A stretch of 64,000 nucleotides of DNA from Cryptomeria japonica (taxonomy: Eukaryota > Streptophyta > Pinopsida > Cupressales > Cupressaceae): assembly GCF_030272615.1 (NCBI RefSeq), contig NC_081411.1, positions 833,640,136 through 833,704,135 of the forward strand, read 5' to 3'. Shown piece after piece: positions 47,446 to 60,134 of this stretch. The notes below the pieces were generated by a model. That model did not search any database, was not told the DNA's origin, and was given only the letters and a program-made list of their open reading frames with translations. Every line of letters begins with the position of its first letter. The first letter of the stretch is position 1. A program made the position numbers and the translations under genes.

Positions 47446-50400
47446 CTAGAATTCGATGCACAATTGGAACAGCACCGTGAACTGAGGCATAGGGGGATGA
47501 CGTATTTTATACTGCATGCCTTCCAGATGACAATCTACATGCTTTAAACCCTCCTGCCAGCTGGACCAATTAACCTCAAAGCGCAAAATGCCCGAATGTA
47601 ATTTACCGGCAAAATTCAGGTCCTCAGTAGAGTAGGCGATCTTGTCTGTTCTCAATCTTTCCTCCCAGTCCGGCTGCACTATGTGATCGGATAGATCATT
47701 CTTCCAGCCGAAAACCATTGATCGGAGGATTATCTTGCCGAGTTCCTCCATGTTCTTCAAAATTTGGTCGCATTCCACCTGTTCTTTGTCAATGGTCTCT
47801 CTGGTTTCCCTCTTCATAGTGATGGTCCAATACCATTCTTTAAAAATGTTGATGTCGTGGGGATCCAGGATGGCGGGCAATGTAGGAATCTGCGATTGGG
47901 TCCAGAAAGGGGCTCTTATGAGAGGAAGAGTTGTAGCAGCTACCTCATGGACTTTGAGGCATTCTCGTTTTACCTCGAGCAACTTGACCAAAATGGTCTC
48001 TCGATGGTGGGCCATTTCTTTTACCTCTTCGATAATTTGTTCTCCCCTCTCTTTAATGCTTCGCATCCATTCCTTCACGGCCTTGGCGGTATCTCGTACT
48101 CCTTCAAATTTTGTGGTGGTCCTCTGTGCCAATGCTGTAGGGGGAATGTGGGATTCGGAAGCATTATGCAATGGTCTCAGGAGTTGATCAATGTATCCCT
48201 CGGCCTGTTCAGCACGAACTCAATACATGTTCTTTTCAGTTGTTATCTCTTCGAGTTGTCTGAGCACATTTTGAACGGAGTCTTTGAATTCCTCCCTTTC
48301 CTGCTCCTTAGTGGCTCGTCCGATGGGAACAGTTGTGATGCTATAATCAGCCAATGTAATTTGATATGTTGGCTTGTCGACAGGCGGGGTGGCGATATGA
48401 AGGGTACAGTTCCTTTGCTCATCATGGGTTATCCTGGAATACGCCTTGGGCTTTTTCTTTCCCTTGGCCTTGGCTCGGTCTATGTGTGAGAAGATGTCCT
48501 CCAAGTCGATGGGTGACTTGGTGGCTGCCTTGCACTGAGCTCAAGCAATTAACCAATCCTGAGGTATAGTCTGTCCTGATGCTATGGTTAAATTTGCACT
48601 CTATTCTTTAATGTTTTCAGCCGGCTCATTGCACATTCGCAGCTGCTCCGTTATAGGAGGGGTGGAGGAAGTGTCAAGTTCCTTGCTCGCAACCGAATTC
48701 TCTCCCACCACTGAACAACTGTCTAGTATTTTCATGTGATGGTTGCTCTTCCGTCCTTTCAGGCTCGTGGGTCTCATCTGTCCTTTGCTCTCCCTCAACA
48801 GTGGAGTCATCCTTGGTAGTATTATGCAACTGCAATTCATGGCAGCTCTGCTAGGTGGGTTCATGCATCTCCAGCCCCTGAATGGATGGAATCTCTCCTT
48901 CCTCCAATTGATTATTAGGTTCGGCGGGTTCAATGGCTCTTACCTCGGTATCTAGTCTGTCTTGTTCAGGAGGATCATTAGCTCCGAATGCGTCAATATC
49001 GCTCTGGGAAGGCAGAGCAGGTATATAATCTAGTTCTACTACATCATCAGATGAACTGGGGTCTTTTGATGATGAAGTGACCTCTCGTCTCCTAATAGGG
49101 ATCTTTTCCCTTCTTGTTCTTTTCGATGTCCGAGTTCCTCTCGAGGCCTTAGCCTTCTTCCTTTTTTCAGGCTTTTCAACCTCTTCCTTTGGTGCACTGG
49201 ATGTTCTCTCATCTTCGGAGGACTGAGAATCAAGGCTACCCATCATTTGGTAGGTGACTTGGACTTCCTCATGAATCAGTCGCTCAATTTGTTGATGCAA
49301 CCACTGGTCAGTGTATATTCCTGGGGCTGCCATAACGGCCTCAAAATTAGTGATTGGATCTTGCGACCAATCGATGCCTGGCAAAAGATGTCTTACCGCC
49401 TCGAAATCTCGGACCTGTAGGCAATTTCCTGAATCTGTTAACTGATCTAGGACCCGACGGCATTCATAGAGTCGCATTTGCTACACACTCAACCTTGAAT
49501 ATTCGCACCTTCAAACTTAATAGTCATCAAAGCAATTCTTCCAATAATCTTCAACTGACTCCTTTGCTCTGTATTGCCTGCCATATGCTCTCTTTGCCAG
49601 ATTGTCGTGATCAAAGCATTTCATTGGGAAATGTTCTTGTAGGCCATAGATTCTGCAAGGGATTCCTCTGCATGAGCTGGGTTCTTCAAATGGCCATAGA
49701 ATAGTAGCTTGCTCTGAGAGCCTTATGTGTAGTCCTCCTTGCATCTGCCTGACCAGGCGCATTGTGAAGGCGTCATTGACGCGCTCATCCTGACCAACTA
49801 CATAGGCAGGGCTATTATTTTCCCTTTGAGCTATGTCCTGATAGTGCAGCTGTAGATAACAATCATATACCTTCACCTGATTGGGTCCATTCCCAATTTC
49901 ACCTTTCATGATTAAACCTGGCAGTGGCTAGTTCCTGGCGAACATGTAGACTAGATAGGATGTCATAGTGAAGTACCTTTTTGCCTCAAGTTCGATCAAT
50001 TGGGTATGAATGTTGTCACTTATGATCTGGGCCTAGTCGAACTTGGATTTCCCAGCGAAGACCTGTTCTGTGAAGTAGAACATCCACTCTTCAAAGTAGT
50101 TGGATTGGGGGAGTCCCATAATCCTGCTGAGCAATGTGACCATATCCCCATGCTCGTTGTAAAAGTCGCTTCTAGGGGTCTCTTTCCCAATCCTAACGCT
50201 TGGAGGTCTTCTCTCCTTGTACCACTCATTTATCAGTGTTCTGTGTTTGGCAGGGTTCATATCATACACCACCTGCGCTTCATCTATAGTTGTTGCTATG
50301 GGGTTGTTTGGGAGGGGAATATTAAATGCGTCGCCAATGGCTTCAGGAGTGAAGTCAGCGAGGACCATATTCTCGAGGAGCACCAATCTGGAGTTTGGTT

Positions 50401-50731
50401 GGTAATGTCAAGCAGCCTCTACTACTAGCTCATAGTTTTGCACTGACGAGGGAAATCTTGCTGCTTGGGCGATTCCAATTTCCATCATCCGCCTAGGCCT
50501 GCCATAGGCATTAGGGGAGAAAACTCGGTCCCTGAAATCTTGAATATCAATATGCCCCAGGTCAGTATCACCTACATTTTCCCATACACTCTGAACTTTT
50601 GATTCCCTCAGTTCTCCTCTCTGATATTGATACTTCATCTTTTCAACTCTACGAGGGATATCTGACTTGGATGCTCGTGATGTCTCGGCTGCAGAAGGTG
50701 CCTTTGATGATTTTACCGCCAATTTAGGCAT
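47446..50731 (-). pseudogene. GDTN-LTR long ORF, copy 2 (in G), full span
   Basis: About 1,095 codons from MPKLAVKSSK at 50731 to LFQLCIEF and a stop at 47446. Function unknown. In order: SVWENVGDTDLGHIDIQDFR (near residue 45); EIGIAQAARFPSSVQNYELV; a TGA where copy 3 has Arg (ECARHY); YFEEWMFYFTEQVFAGKS; QLHYQDIAQREN; MQGGLHIRLSEQ; VEDYWKNCFDDY. A Ser/Lys-rich basic region follows (KASRGTRTSKRTRREKIPIR, a probable nuclear signal), then an acidic part, an LHIATPPVDKPTYQITLADY segment, and a long helical C-terminal part (GEQIIEEVKEMAHHRETILV). Copies 1 and 3 have the same sequence of parts, so one ancestral protein is implied. Several stops and shifts make this copy inactive. Confidence 0.78.
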
Positions 50732-50736
50732 TTATC

Positions 50737-51209
50737 CTGCACAGTCGGACGCAGATTACGAGACAATATAAAGGAAACGAAGCGGGTTAGATAAAGGGAT
50801 ACGCCAGCATACAAGGATTAATTTGAAAACCGAATTTTAAAGAATAGCATGATACTTTAGCTAAAAAACTTGATTGATTTAGACATGAATATTTATGAAG
50901 CTTTTCGACTACGAATTTATTTATTCGGCTGCGGTTCAAGGACTTAGACGATTTCGACTACTAAATTTACACTTAGGCATTTTAGGATCAATTTTTAGAA
51001 TGGATGAAGTTTAAAATTTTCTAAGTCTGAAAATGCATTTTCTGGCTGACTCCTAGGATCAGACTCGGATTTCAATTGCATTGCCTGACGTCTTATAAAT
51101 GGGAAAAGGTGCAGTTTTAAGACTTAATCAATTTAATTCATTTCACACACACATCTATATGATTCTGCATATTTTTTAAGCGATTGGAAGAGAGGCGAGG
51201 CAGACTTAC
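50737..51209 (-). other. Predicted 5'-UTR intron of the gene at 50731
   Basis: In sense, donor CTAG|GTAAGT at 51209 and acceptor ...TGTGCAG ending at 50737, five bases before the ATG. Length 473 bp. The donor matches the plant consensus exactly. The position relative to the ATG matches the intron at 32176-32410. Confidence 0.6.
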
Positions 51210-51450
51210 CTAGCGAAATGAATGGCGTGAATCCGCACAACCTGTCTTGCAAGAATGATTTCCTTTGGATTCTGAAAAATGTCTCTCTTATGCCCTACGC
51301 TTTGAAAAGATAAATTCACATCCTACAAATTTGGAATGGGAGAGTTCTGCAATTTCGAATTTCAACGGTTAACTCCCTATTTCAAATTTTTGCGCCTAAG
51401 ATTGGAGAAGAAATGCAGCCTTAAACACTTAGACTTAGCAATTTTTTAAC

Positions 51451-51478
51451 TTTTTTTTTTTTGGGGGGGGGGGGGGGG
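51451..51478 (+). repeat. T12-G16 homopolymer junction
   Basis: Twelve T followed by sixteen G, upstream (in sense) of the 5'-UTR intron of copy 2. The exact length may be an assembly or sequencing estimate. Confidence 0.85.
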
Positions 51479-51587
51479 TGGTTTGCAATGTTTTCAAACT
51501 TTACCTCTGCGTTCTCTCTCTTGTGGCATCAAACTTGGGCGTTCTGAAAACCCTCCAAACCTTCAAACTTCTGCTATTTGAAATGGC

Positions 51588-51597
51588 GATATAGCTC
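51588..51597 (-). promoter_or_regulatory. Possible TATA box of the long ORF in G
   Basis: The minus strand reads GAGAGCTATATCGCC, in the place and context of the TATA boxes at 31917 (GCGCCCTATAAAGG) and 40341 (GCGCTCTATATATT). The match to a TATA consensus is weaker. Confidence 0.35.
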
Positions 51598-51879
51598 TCC
51601 TTGCAAAGTTCAAACCTCTTATGCAAACTTCGGCAGACTCAAACGCGATGCAAGGTTTATGACTTTCACGTGATCTTAACCCCACGCGAACTTCGGCAAA
51701 TGAGGGGGTTTGTGAATGCTTTGAAACTTCGCGATTTCCTTTACATTCGGGATTTTAGACATGGTTGCCAGGTTTATAAACAAACTTAGGGCGCGATTTC
51801 CCCTTGAACTTCGGAGTTTGGAGTCTCTTTTGGAAACTTTGTAAAAAACAATCGCGACTTCCTCCTGAATTAAAACTTC

Positions 51880-52680
51880 GAAATTTTTAAACTATTTGCG
51901 AACTTCGGCGTTTGGAGGCATTTTGCCAACTTCGGCATCTTGAGGCATTTTTCAAACTTTTAACTTTTTTTCACTTATCCTCCAAATCGCGATTTTCGGC
52001 AAATGGGAGGTTTTTTGCAAACTTCGGCACTTTTAATACTTTTTCAAACTTCGGTGTTTGAAGGTGTTTTGCCAACTTCAGCACTTTAGAGTGCTTTGCA
52101 AACTTTCATTCTATTTCACTTATCGCTTAGAATGCGATTTTCGGCATTTTCATGCACTTTTCAAACCTTTTACGCAATTATCCTCCAAATCGCGATTTTC
52201 GGCAAATGGGAGGTTTTTGCAAACTTCAGCACTTTTAATACTTTTTCAAACTTCGATGTTTGAAGGTCTTTTGCCAACTTCGGCACTTTAGAGTGCTTTG
52301 CAAACTTTCATTCTATTTCACTTATCGCTTAGAATGCGACTTTCGGCGTTTTCATGCACTTTTCAAACCTTTTAACTTTTACGCACTTTACCTCCAAATC
52401 ACGAACTTCGGCGATTTGAAGCATTTTGCCAACCTCGGCATTTTGAAAACTTTTTCATTTTTGCATTTTGTCCTTATTACGCGAATTTCGAGGTTTAGGG
52501 ATGATTTGAAAACTTTCACTTCCTCTCGCAATTACCCTCTGACTGGCGAAAATCGGGATTTTCATCTATTTTGCAAACTTTTAAAACCTCATGCGATTTC
52601 CTCCTTAGTGCGAATTTCAAGATTTGGAGAAGTTTTTTGAAACTTTAAACCTTTTGCATCCTTTTATCTCTCCTATATCC
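51880..52680 (+). repeat. Tandem array of LTR G, AACTTCGGC type
   Basis: 'Gcaaacttcggc', 'gccaacttcggca' and 'gcgattttcggc' recur throughout. Two near-identical 202-bp units are clear: 'aatcgcgattttcggcaaat' starts near 51986 and 52188, and 'gtttgaaggt.ttttgccaac' near 52055 and 52257. Copies toward both edges are more diverged. It shares 'tttgccaactt' and 'ggcattttg' words with the array of LTR F. Confidence 0.85.
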
Positions 52681-53312
52681 TTGACGAAAATCAACACTTT
52701 TGGTCCTCATGCGACATTCAGACATTTTACCTTTTCTTGGGGGATTCTGTCAGTTTCTATCATTCCAAGCCTATCTCAGGCGATTTTACAAGTTTAAACG
52801 ATCCCTTGGAATTTCGATGCCCGAAGGCTCAACTCACCCTGCGAATTCACAGGCTTCCGTTCATAACATCATCATCTCATGGACTGATTACGGGCACACT
52901 CAAAAGGATGCGAAACACCCCGCGCAAAGCTCAACGAGGCGAAGGCGAAAAGACCACAAAAGAGGAAAGGGGACCCTATCAGCGACAAGGAGCGTGTGCA
53001 ATGCACAAAAGTAATACATTTTAAATTAAGAATATGTAAATATGGATTATGGAATGGAAAATAGTAATAAATTGTAAAATGTAATATAAATGTGATTACA
53101 TGATGGAGGCTATAGGGAGGAAACTCCCTTAGTCTAATGGAGAGATTATGATAATCCCTGGTAGGCAGTATATATACAGAATATCTATATGCATATATAT
53201 GGCTTGGTTGACTAAGTTCATCCAAGAAGAGATGGATCTGGCCAGTCCCCTCTGATGGACTTGGATGATGAGATGCATCATCCAAGGCAAAAAATTGACA
53301 TATGGTCTTCCT

Positions 53313-53530
53313 TGGATGGCTTGGGTGTAAGAAATTACACTCAAGACGGGAATCGAATTAACCTTCGATTTCTTGGATGGCTTGGGTGTAAGTAGTTACA
53401 TCCAAGACAGGAATTGAAGTAACCTTTGATTTCTTGGATGGCTTGGGTGTAAGAAATTACATCCAAGGCAGGAATCGAATTCATCTTCGATTTCCTGGAT
53501 GGCTTGGAACCAAGATGGGTTCCAAGAAGG
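53313..53530 (+). repeat. 61-bp palindromic tandem repeat
   Basis: Four units beginning 'ggatggcttgg' at 53313, 53375, 53436 and 53497. Each contains arms CTTGGGTGTAA / TTACATCCAAG around a short spacer, so each unit could form a hairpin of about 11 bp with one G-T pair. The fourth unit has changed arms that still pair (CTTGGAACC / GGTTCCAAG). Confidence 0.88.
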
Positions 53531-53647
53531 CGAGCTTCACAACGGGCTAAGGACATATCTCCTATGGCATTCGTATCCTTTTTATTAGATAAGAATTGTG
53601 ATTAGTGTTAATGAAGTATTTTAAAAGTTAAATTGCAAGTTAGATTA

Positions 53648-53769
<122 letters not shown>

Positions 53770-53822
53770 ATTCTAACAATTTGTTCGCAAGAAAGTGATC
53801 TCTAACTAGTAGGGACATTACA

Positions 53823-56016
53823 CCCTCTGAATCAGAGAGAATTTTCTAGCTGGCTTAGGTGGTTTAATTACGACCGGTTCGCTCACCTTTGCCAAAAATG
53901 TTGTTGTATTCTCTTCAGAATGGGTTTCATTAGGAACCTTAGCCCTTATCCTTTCTCTCAACCAATCGGAAATGCTTGACTGCTCCATAGTATTTTGATC
54001 AAATCCACCATCTGTTCCTCCTGGTCCAGTAACTATACCATCAAGGAAAATTACTGGGGGCTCAGGCTCTTCAACTTCTGTGGCTTTGTTAAGAACTTGT
54101 TCCTTATCCGGGTTTTGGACAGCTTCTCTCATTATTTCTTCAATCGAAGGAGAAGGCACTCTTACTTCATTATTCCCCATGTCTATGTCCATCTCCTGTT
54201 CTTCAAGTGCATTCTGGTCAAGTACAGCAGATGTGGCACTCAAAATGGAATGACCTTTGTTGGATTCACGTCTCTCCCCAACAACTCTCTTTCCCTTGGC
54301 CTTTCCAGAGCTTCCAACCAATTCCTTTCTTTTTCGGGACCCAACACTTCGTGGATTCTAAGCATTGCCTGTAGAGATACAAGGGTTGGAAGACATAGAG
54401 TCATCCATTCCCATTAAATCATAAATCAGAGGAATACCTTTGGACTTCAGTTGCTTTGTCTTCTTAGATGCCCACCACTTGGAGTATTCGACCACTGATC
54501 TCATAAGGTCTGCCAAATCAGACTTTTCTCCTTCTGACCAATCAACCAAGGCCAATGACTCATTTCTTATCTTCTCAAAGCCAGGCTGCTAAAGCTCAGG
54601 ACTGTCTTCTGTTTGATCAGCAACTCTGAATACTTTTGTTGCTCTTACCATACTCAGGGGAATCCTTGACCAAAATCTTCTTCTGATTTCAAAACTATCG
54701 GCTGCATTAGCCCAATAATCTTCCAAATCAGCTTTGTGCTCGAATACCATTCCTTCTACCTTTTTCATCTTATGGAATGGATCAAAGTTCCCTCTTGACT
54801 TGTATTGGTAGAAAGGGTACCAAGCCAACTCTTTCTCTACAGTGGCAGCGGCTTGTGATGACGGGCATGTCTCTAGTCCATTTCCAATCGTGAGAGAGGA
54901 TGTTCCTGCCTTCTTTTTCTTATCTCTCTGAACTGTCATATAGCCCTCTAGTTGCCTCACAACTTCCAGTAGCACAACTCAGTTGGTAGGGTAGACTGGG
55001 AACTTATAGGGAGATCCGGAAAATCCCTAAATTCTGATATAGGCGAATTTCGGGTATTGAATATACCAATACCTTAATCTTCTTATGAAGTCCATAGACT
55101 CTTGAGAGAGTCTTTGATGTAATCCCCCTTGCAATGTTCGTGTGATATGCATCAAAAATGTATCATTTACCCTCTTGAAATGTAACTTTTCTTCCATGTG
55201 CAGCTGGGGATAACAATCATAGACAGGAAATTGATTCTCTTTATTTCCTACTTCCCCTCTATAGGTGAGGCCTCTGTATCTATAGGTTCTAGCAAGGGAA
55301 TAGAACAGTATGAGCTCATGTAAAAAGTCCTATCCGCCTCCAGATTTCTCACCTGGCTGTCCAAGTTATTGCTGATCATCTGAACCTAGTCAATCATCTT
55401 GACTCCATTCATTATCTCATTTATGAAATAATACATCCAAGGCTCAAATGGAGCGCCTTGAGGAATACCCATTATTCTGTTCAACAAGACAATCATATCT
55501 CCAATGTCTTCTTTAAAATACGCCCTCACCAAGCTCTTTCTTGACAACTTGGAGGCACCCTTTCTTGGCTTGTCCAGCCAGGAATGATTGATGATAGCCT
55601 CGTACTCTTCCATATGGTCTTGATACATTCGATCAGCCTCATCCTTGGTCACATATAGTATATGCAACATTATGATATTCCGGAATTCTGAAAGCTTCCC
55701 TTATGGCCTCATCATTGACATTGGCCAACACTCTTCCATCTGGTGTTACAATATCCCTACTGACAGGGTTATAGTGCCTAGCACACTCAACTACCAACTC
55801 CGTGCACTGCATGGTAGGGAGAAAGCCAGCAGCATGCACGATACCACTCTTCATCATTTTTCCCGCGGTCACGGTAGGCACAAGGTTATCTAAGTCAAGC
55901 ATCCGCTTCTTAAACTCCCTCAAATTGATGTGCCCGAGGTTGGTATCACCGATACTCTTCCATTTTGAGTTCATTCTTGATTCAGGAGGAGCATTTTTGT
56001 CTACTTGGAACTTCAT
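53823..56016 (-). pseudogene. GDTN-LTR long ORF, copy 3, N-terminal part (in H)
   Basis: From MKFQVDKNAPPESRMNSKWK at 56016, then SIGDTNLGHINLREFKKRML, GIVHAAGFLPTMQCTELVVE and ECARHYNPVSRDIVTPDGRV. A one-base shift near 55650 moves the frame to MYQDHMEEYEAIINHSWLDK and WMYYFINEIMNGVKM. After stops it continues LEVVRQLEGYMTVQ, SSQAAATVEKELAWYPFYQY, FRVADQ, DLMRSVVEYSKWWASKKTKQ, a Ser/Lys/Glu-rich part, and SISDWLRERI. It is cut at 53823 by the element starting there and resumes at 44391. An acceptor-like TTCGCAG lies at 56035-56029, 12 bases before the ATG. Function unknown. Confidence 0.77.
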
Positions 56017-57065
56017 TGTCCCCGAAATCTGCGAATAAAGACGAAACTTAAGTTAGAAACCAGAAATTTAACTTAAAATTTAGGATCTTGATGACTAAGT
56101 GGTTGGTATTTCACTCTATTATTGATACTTAGTCACAAAAAGATGGAATTTTCACATATAAACTCCACACTTTTACGATTTTAATCCAAAACTAGGTCTT
56201 ATAATCTTGAAAACTTTCATCCCATTCAGTCCAACATGATCTTTCTTACTGAAAAATTTGGATAAATCCACTAAAATCATCTCCAACGAATTTTGAAAAC
56301 ACAGAGAATGTAATAAATCTGCATTTAACCAACTTCACCTTCGATGGGGAGAGAAGAAAAGACAAGACAGAAAGATCTTTAGGAAAACTCAAAAAACTCG
56401 AATGATCTGCCTCCTATTAGCTGGTTATACTCCAAAAATCTGTTGGCGTTTATGAAGAACAAAGCTGGAAATGATGATTAATACGTTCAACCCGTGAAAA
56501 TCTTCTTTGAACCTCCTTCAGCCTGCAAGATAACTCTGAAATCTGCTCTTAACTTGCTCAGAAAGTTCAAACTTTTGTGTGAGAATGAAGAAGTGAAGAA
56601 GGTTTTTGTAATGAAGTTTGAATTTCCAATTAGAAACATGCAGATCTTTTCCAATTCATGTTTCTAATTCATCCTCAGTCCATCGTATCCACAAAGAAAG
56701 TTTCTATTTTAGACTTTAGTTGGCTTGTCATCTCTTCAAGTTCGAAAATTTTCTTCTTGGTTCACAAAGTGCAAGTTTCTAAATTGATTTTTAGTCCATA
56801 AATTCGAACTTGATCATGAGATATCTTCTTCCAAAACTTTCTAATTCCATCCACAGTTCGAATTCTTTCTCAATCTGCACTATATCTTCTTCCAAAACTT
56901 TCTAAATCAGTCAGCAATTCGAATTCTTTCATGGATTTGATGACATCACTTGCATTTTAAACTTATTTTCAAACTTGCTGTTGACTTTGCTTGACCTCCA
57001 AGTGTAAGGCTGACTTTCTAGCTCATGGATGGCAGAGTTTGAGCAGCACATGGCACCAATGCATT
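56017..57065. other. 5' UTR and promoter region of copy 3
   Basis: No gene. By comparison with the copies at 32418 and 50731 this should hold the 5'-UTR intron and promoter. The acceptor is visible at 56029, but donor and TATA could not be fixed. Near 56680-56940 the phrases 'ttcaagttcgaa' and 'cttccaaaactttctaa' recur, which looks like an old tandem array. Confidence 0.4.
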
Positions 57066-57905
57066 AAGAAGGCGGACTTTGAACAGCTAAGTGCCTTACT
57101 TGGGCAGAGTTGGTGAGACTTCCTTGCACCATGGCCAATACTTAGAAACTTTTCTTCACTTCACAGGGCGAATTTTGATGATACCCTTGAAATCACCCAA
57201 GGCAGACGTTGAGACTTATAACACTTGCTTGGGCGGAGTTTATGACCATCACCAAGGCGGACTTTTATGATCTTGAGCACCTTTCACCTCATCCATGGGG
57301 CGTACTTTTGAAGACCACAAGTTGGGCGGACTTTTCATCTCTCTCCATAGGCCAGAGTTTCTCATGAGTTTATCACCTCGGGCGGACTTTTGAGAGTCTC
57401 CATCAGTGCGGACTTTATTCACTTTGAAATCATCTTCTAGGCGGAGTTTGGAGAGATAGGCATCTTCCTTCATCACCTTAGGCGGACTTTTGAGAGGCTT
57501 GCACACCACTCACGATCATCTCATAGGGCGGACTTTTCTTGTTTGCAAGCACTACCAAGGCGGACTTTGTAGGCTTGGCATCATGGGCGGACTTTTCTTG
57601 TTTGCAACTTGGGCGGACTTTCTACCTTATGCTCCAAGGCGGACTTTTCTTGTTTGCAAGCGCTACCAAGGCGGACTTTGTAGGCTTGGCATCATCACCA
57701 AGGCGGACTTTGTGGGCATCTCCATCATCATGCTTGGACGGACTTTCTTTAAGACTTAGAACTCAACCATGAAGAGGGCGGAGTTTGAGCTGGTTCAAGA
57801 AGGCGGACTTTTGCTTGCCTTAGACTTGCTTTGATGTCACCATGGATAGGGCAGAGTTTTGAGCTGGCCATACCTATTCACCATCATCCCATAGGGCGGA
57901 GTTTT
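57066..57905 (+). repeat. GGCGGACTTT array of LTR H
   Basis: About 17 copies of GGCGGACTTT or GGCGGAGTTT, usually preceded by AA or GG, at irregular spacing of 25-110 bp, with degenerate copies on both flanks (gggcagagtt, ggtggactttt). Two 110-bp blocks within it ('ttgtttgcaag' + 'c.ctaccaaggcggactttg' + 'taggcttggcatcat') are near-identical, at about 57537 and 57648. Confidence 0.92.
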
Positions 57906-58570
57906 TAGAACTTCTTTGACATAGGCATCACCTCAATTCTTCATGGCGAACTTTTTACCTCTCCATAGGGTGGACTTTTCAGCTTCCTGCCATAACACTC
58001 ACCATCAATCCATGATTAGCCAGACTTAGAAAATAGTTGGAATGCTTCAAAATTTCACAATTTCTTCAATTTTAACCAGATTGACTTGAAATTTGAAATC
58101 CATACTCAGGCAAACCATCTGAAGCATCATGACCCCCTAAAATGTAGGAACTTAACATTTTAGGTCAAAACTTGGAAATTTTTTATCACGATCGAAGCAG
58201 ATCAATGGTACCAATGCAAACCCTAATTCTCCACTCCGAAAAAGCAAAAAGCAAGCATCCCTAAAAAATAGGGAAAACTTTCTAAAAATAGCCATACCGG
58301 GGATTGGGCTAAAAATGCCAAAAACGAAACTTCCTAAAAAATAGGAAAAAGAAAAAAAAAGCAAACTTTCTAAAAATAGAAAGTTATTCAAATTCGTTCA
58401 AATCAATCGTGTTCTTCATCCTTTGGCCTTTCTAGGCACTTTGACGATATCTAGACTCTGTTATCACTTGGTTTGCACAAACTGACTTTCAATCTCTAGG
58501 ACTCAAACCGTTCAAAACTTGACAGAACCAAGCAAAACTAAAGCGGAAGGCCACGAGAACTAACAAAAAC
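57906..58570. other. 5' part of LTR H, no gene
   Basis: Non-coding. Around 58260-58385 'ctaaaaaatagg(g)aaa' and 'ctttctaaaaatag' repeat several times. The LTR terminus follows, with hairpin CCCCATCTTCAATGGGG at 58598-58614. Confidence 0.5.
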
Positions 58571-58974
58571 CCTAGAAAGCAAGAAAGGAGAGGGTCCCCA
58601 TCTTCAATGGGGCGATGTGTGAAAAAGGTCACAACAATGAGTAAGTCAGAACCTTCACTTCATGTGCATACCCTCAGAAGTGTACTTCATGACCATCACC
58701 CTTGGGGCAAATTCCCTTAGAAGGCCTTATTTGAATGTGTATTGGAGCATTTGAATGAAGATAGTGAGCATGGTTTTGATTTGAAATCATTCATTCTATA
58801 GAGAGAAGTTTTCTTCATGTGCTCCATGATAGGAGCGAATTTTGCATCTTTAGCCTTCATGAGGTTAATTTGACATGTTTTGATGATGAAAGGGTCTAAC
58901 TTCAAGAATTGATGTACATCAGTAAACTTCATGTTTTGAGCATAAGAGCAAACTTCAAGAATGAAGAGAGATGA

Positions 58975-59720
58975 GCGACTTCAGACTTGAGGGACATGAG
59001 CAAACTTCATGAACTGGAGGAGATGAGAGAACTTCACGATCTCAACCACATGAGCGAACTTCACCTTCAAGCCTACAGGAGCGAACTTCATGAGTTAAAG
59101 GAGAGGAGCGAACTTCATGACTTGAAGGAGAGGAGCGAACTTCATGACTTGAGGGACATGAGCGAACTTCATGACTTAAAGGAGAGGAGCGAACTTCATG
59201 AGTTGAAGGAGAGGAGCGAACTTCATGACTTGAGGGACATGAGCGAACTTCATGACTTGAGGGACATGAGCGAACTTCATGTTTTGGCATAAATGAGCGA
59301 ATTCCATGTTAAACTGCATGAACTCCACTAAATGAACAAACATCAAGGATCAATACACATGAGCAAACTTCAAGAATCAAAGGACATCAACGAACTTCAA
59401 GAATTGAATGACATGAGCGAACTTCACGAGTGGAAGGAGAAGAGAAAAGTTGTATTATTTACCCACAATAAGATACAAAACTGCCAATAGATCATTTCCT
59501 AGAGCTTATTTGATGCCTTAACATGCCTAAGAGAGAATAATTTTGAATGAAAGGCATGTAAGAGTTTAACTTCATGTTGAGAGCAAGATGAGCAAACTTC
59601 ACAGATCAAGCTACATGAGTGAACTTCAAGAATCAACTTAGATGAGCGAACTTCACAATTTGAAGGATATGAGCGAATTTCACAAATTGAGCTTCAAGAA
59701 CGAATTTCAAGTGAGTGAAC
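58975..59720 (+). repeat. 27-bp GAGCGAACTTCATG array of LTR D
   Basis: A regular core (59052-59285) with nine units of 27 bp ('gagcgaacttcatgacttga' plus 'gggacat' or 'aggagag') and degenerate copies to 59720. Since 27 is a multiple of three, frames stay open on both strands (SELHDLKER on plus). With no start context or flanking coding signal, a protein is unlikely. Confidence 0.93.
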
Positions 59721-60134
59721 TCTACTCCATGTATTCTTAAAAGAAGGTGAAGTTCAAAGATCACTTCATGTGAAGCAAAGTCAAGGCGAACTTCATGAGC
59801 AGCACTCCCAAAGCGAAATTCCTATAGAGGCCTCTCCTAAAGGTAGTTCGTCATGTTGTCATCAATTAACGACTAAAAGCTTTGAAGTTGAGCTCAACGA
59901 TGAAGATGAATGAATGAAAGTGAGTTCAAACCCAAGTTAAGGGTAATTTCATGAAAATCAGAGGGTGGAGTGAACTTCAAGAGCTCCTCTCTAAGAGTGA
60001 AAAACAACTTCAAGTACTCCTTCATGAGAACGAATTCTTTCTAAATCCTCTTATCAAGCCTGCAAAACACATAAAATCAAGGGATATATAAGTTAGAAGA
60101 ACTATCAAGGTTATATATTATGTATTTGATATCA

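Larger units (their letters stand above)
46222..53010 (-). mobile_element. GDTN-family LTR, copy G, most complete
   Basis: In sense it starts at 53010 (TTTTGTGCATTGCACACG, compare TGTTGTGCGAATCGCACA in F) and ends ...GACACGTCAACA at 46222. The flanking 5-mers GGAAT (46217-46221) and GTAAT (53011-53015) differ by one base. Length is 6,789 bp. It is uninterrupted, holding array, TATA, 5'-UTR intron, the complete long ORF span, a terminal TATA (TATTTAAA at 47078-47071) and GTAAGT (46440-46435). This is the reference copy for the family's layout. Confidence 0.82.

Noticed and set aside
47735-48489. Plus-strand frames of 150 and 241 residues
   Set aside because: They are antisense shadows of the long ORF at 47446-50731, whose minus-strand frame is shared with two other copies.
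58987-59292. 101-residue frame with SELHDLKER repeats, open also on the other strand
   Set aside because: The 27-bp unit is a multiple of three, so frames stay open by arithmetic. There is no start context and no homologue, and degenerate flanking units break the frame.
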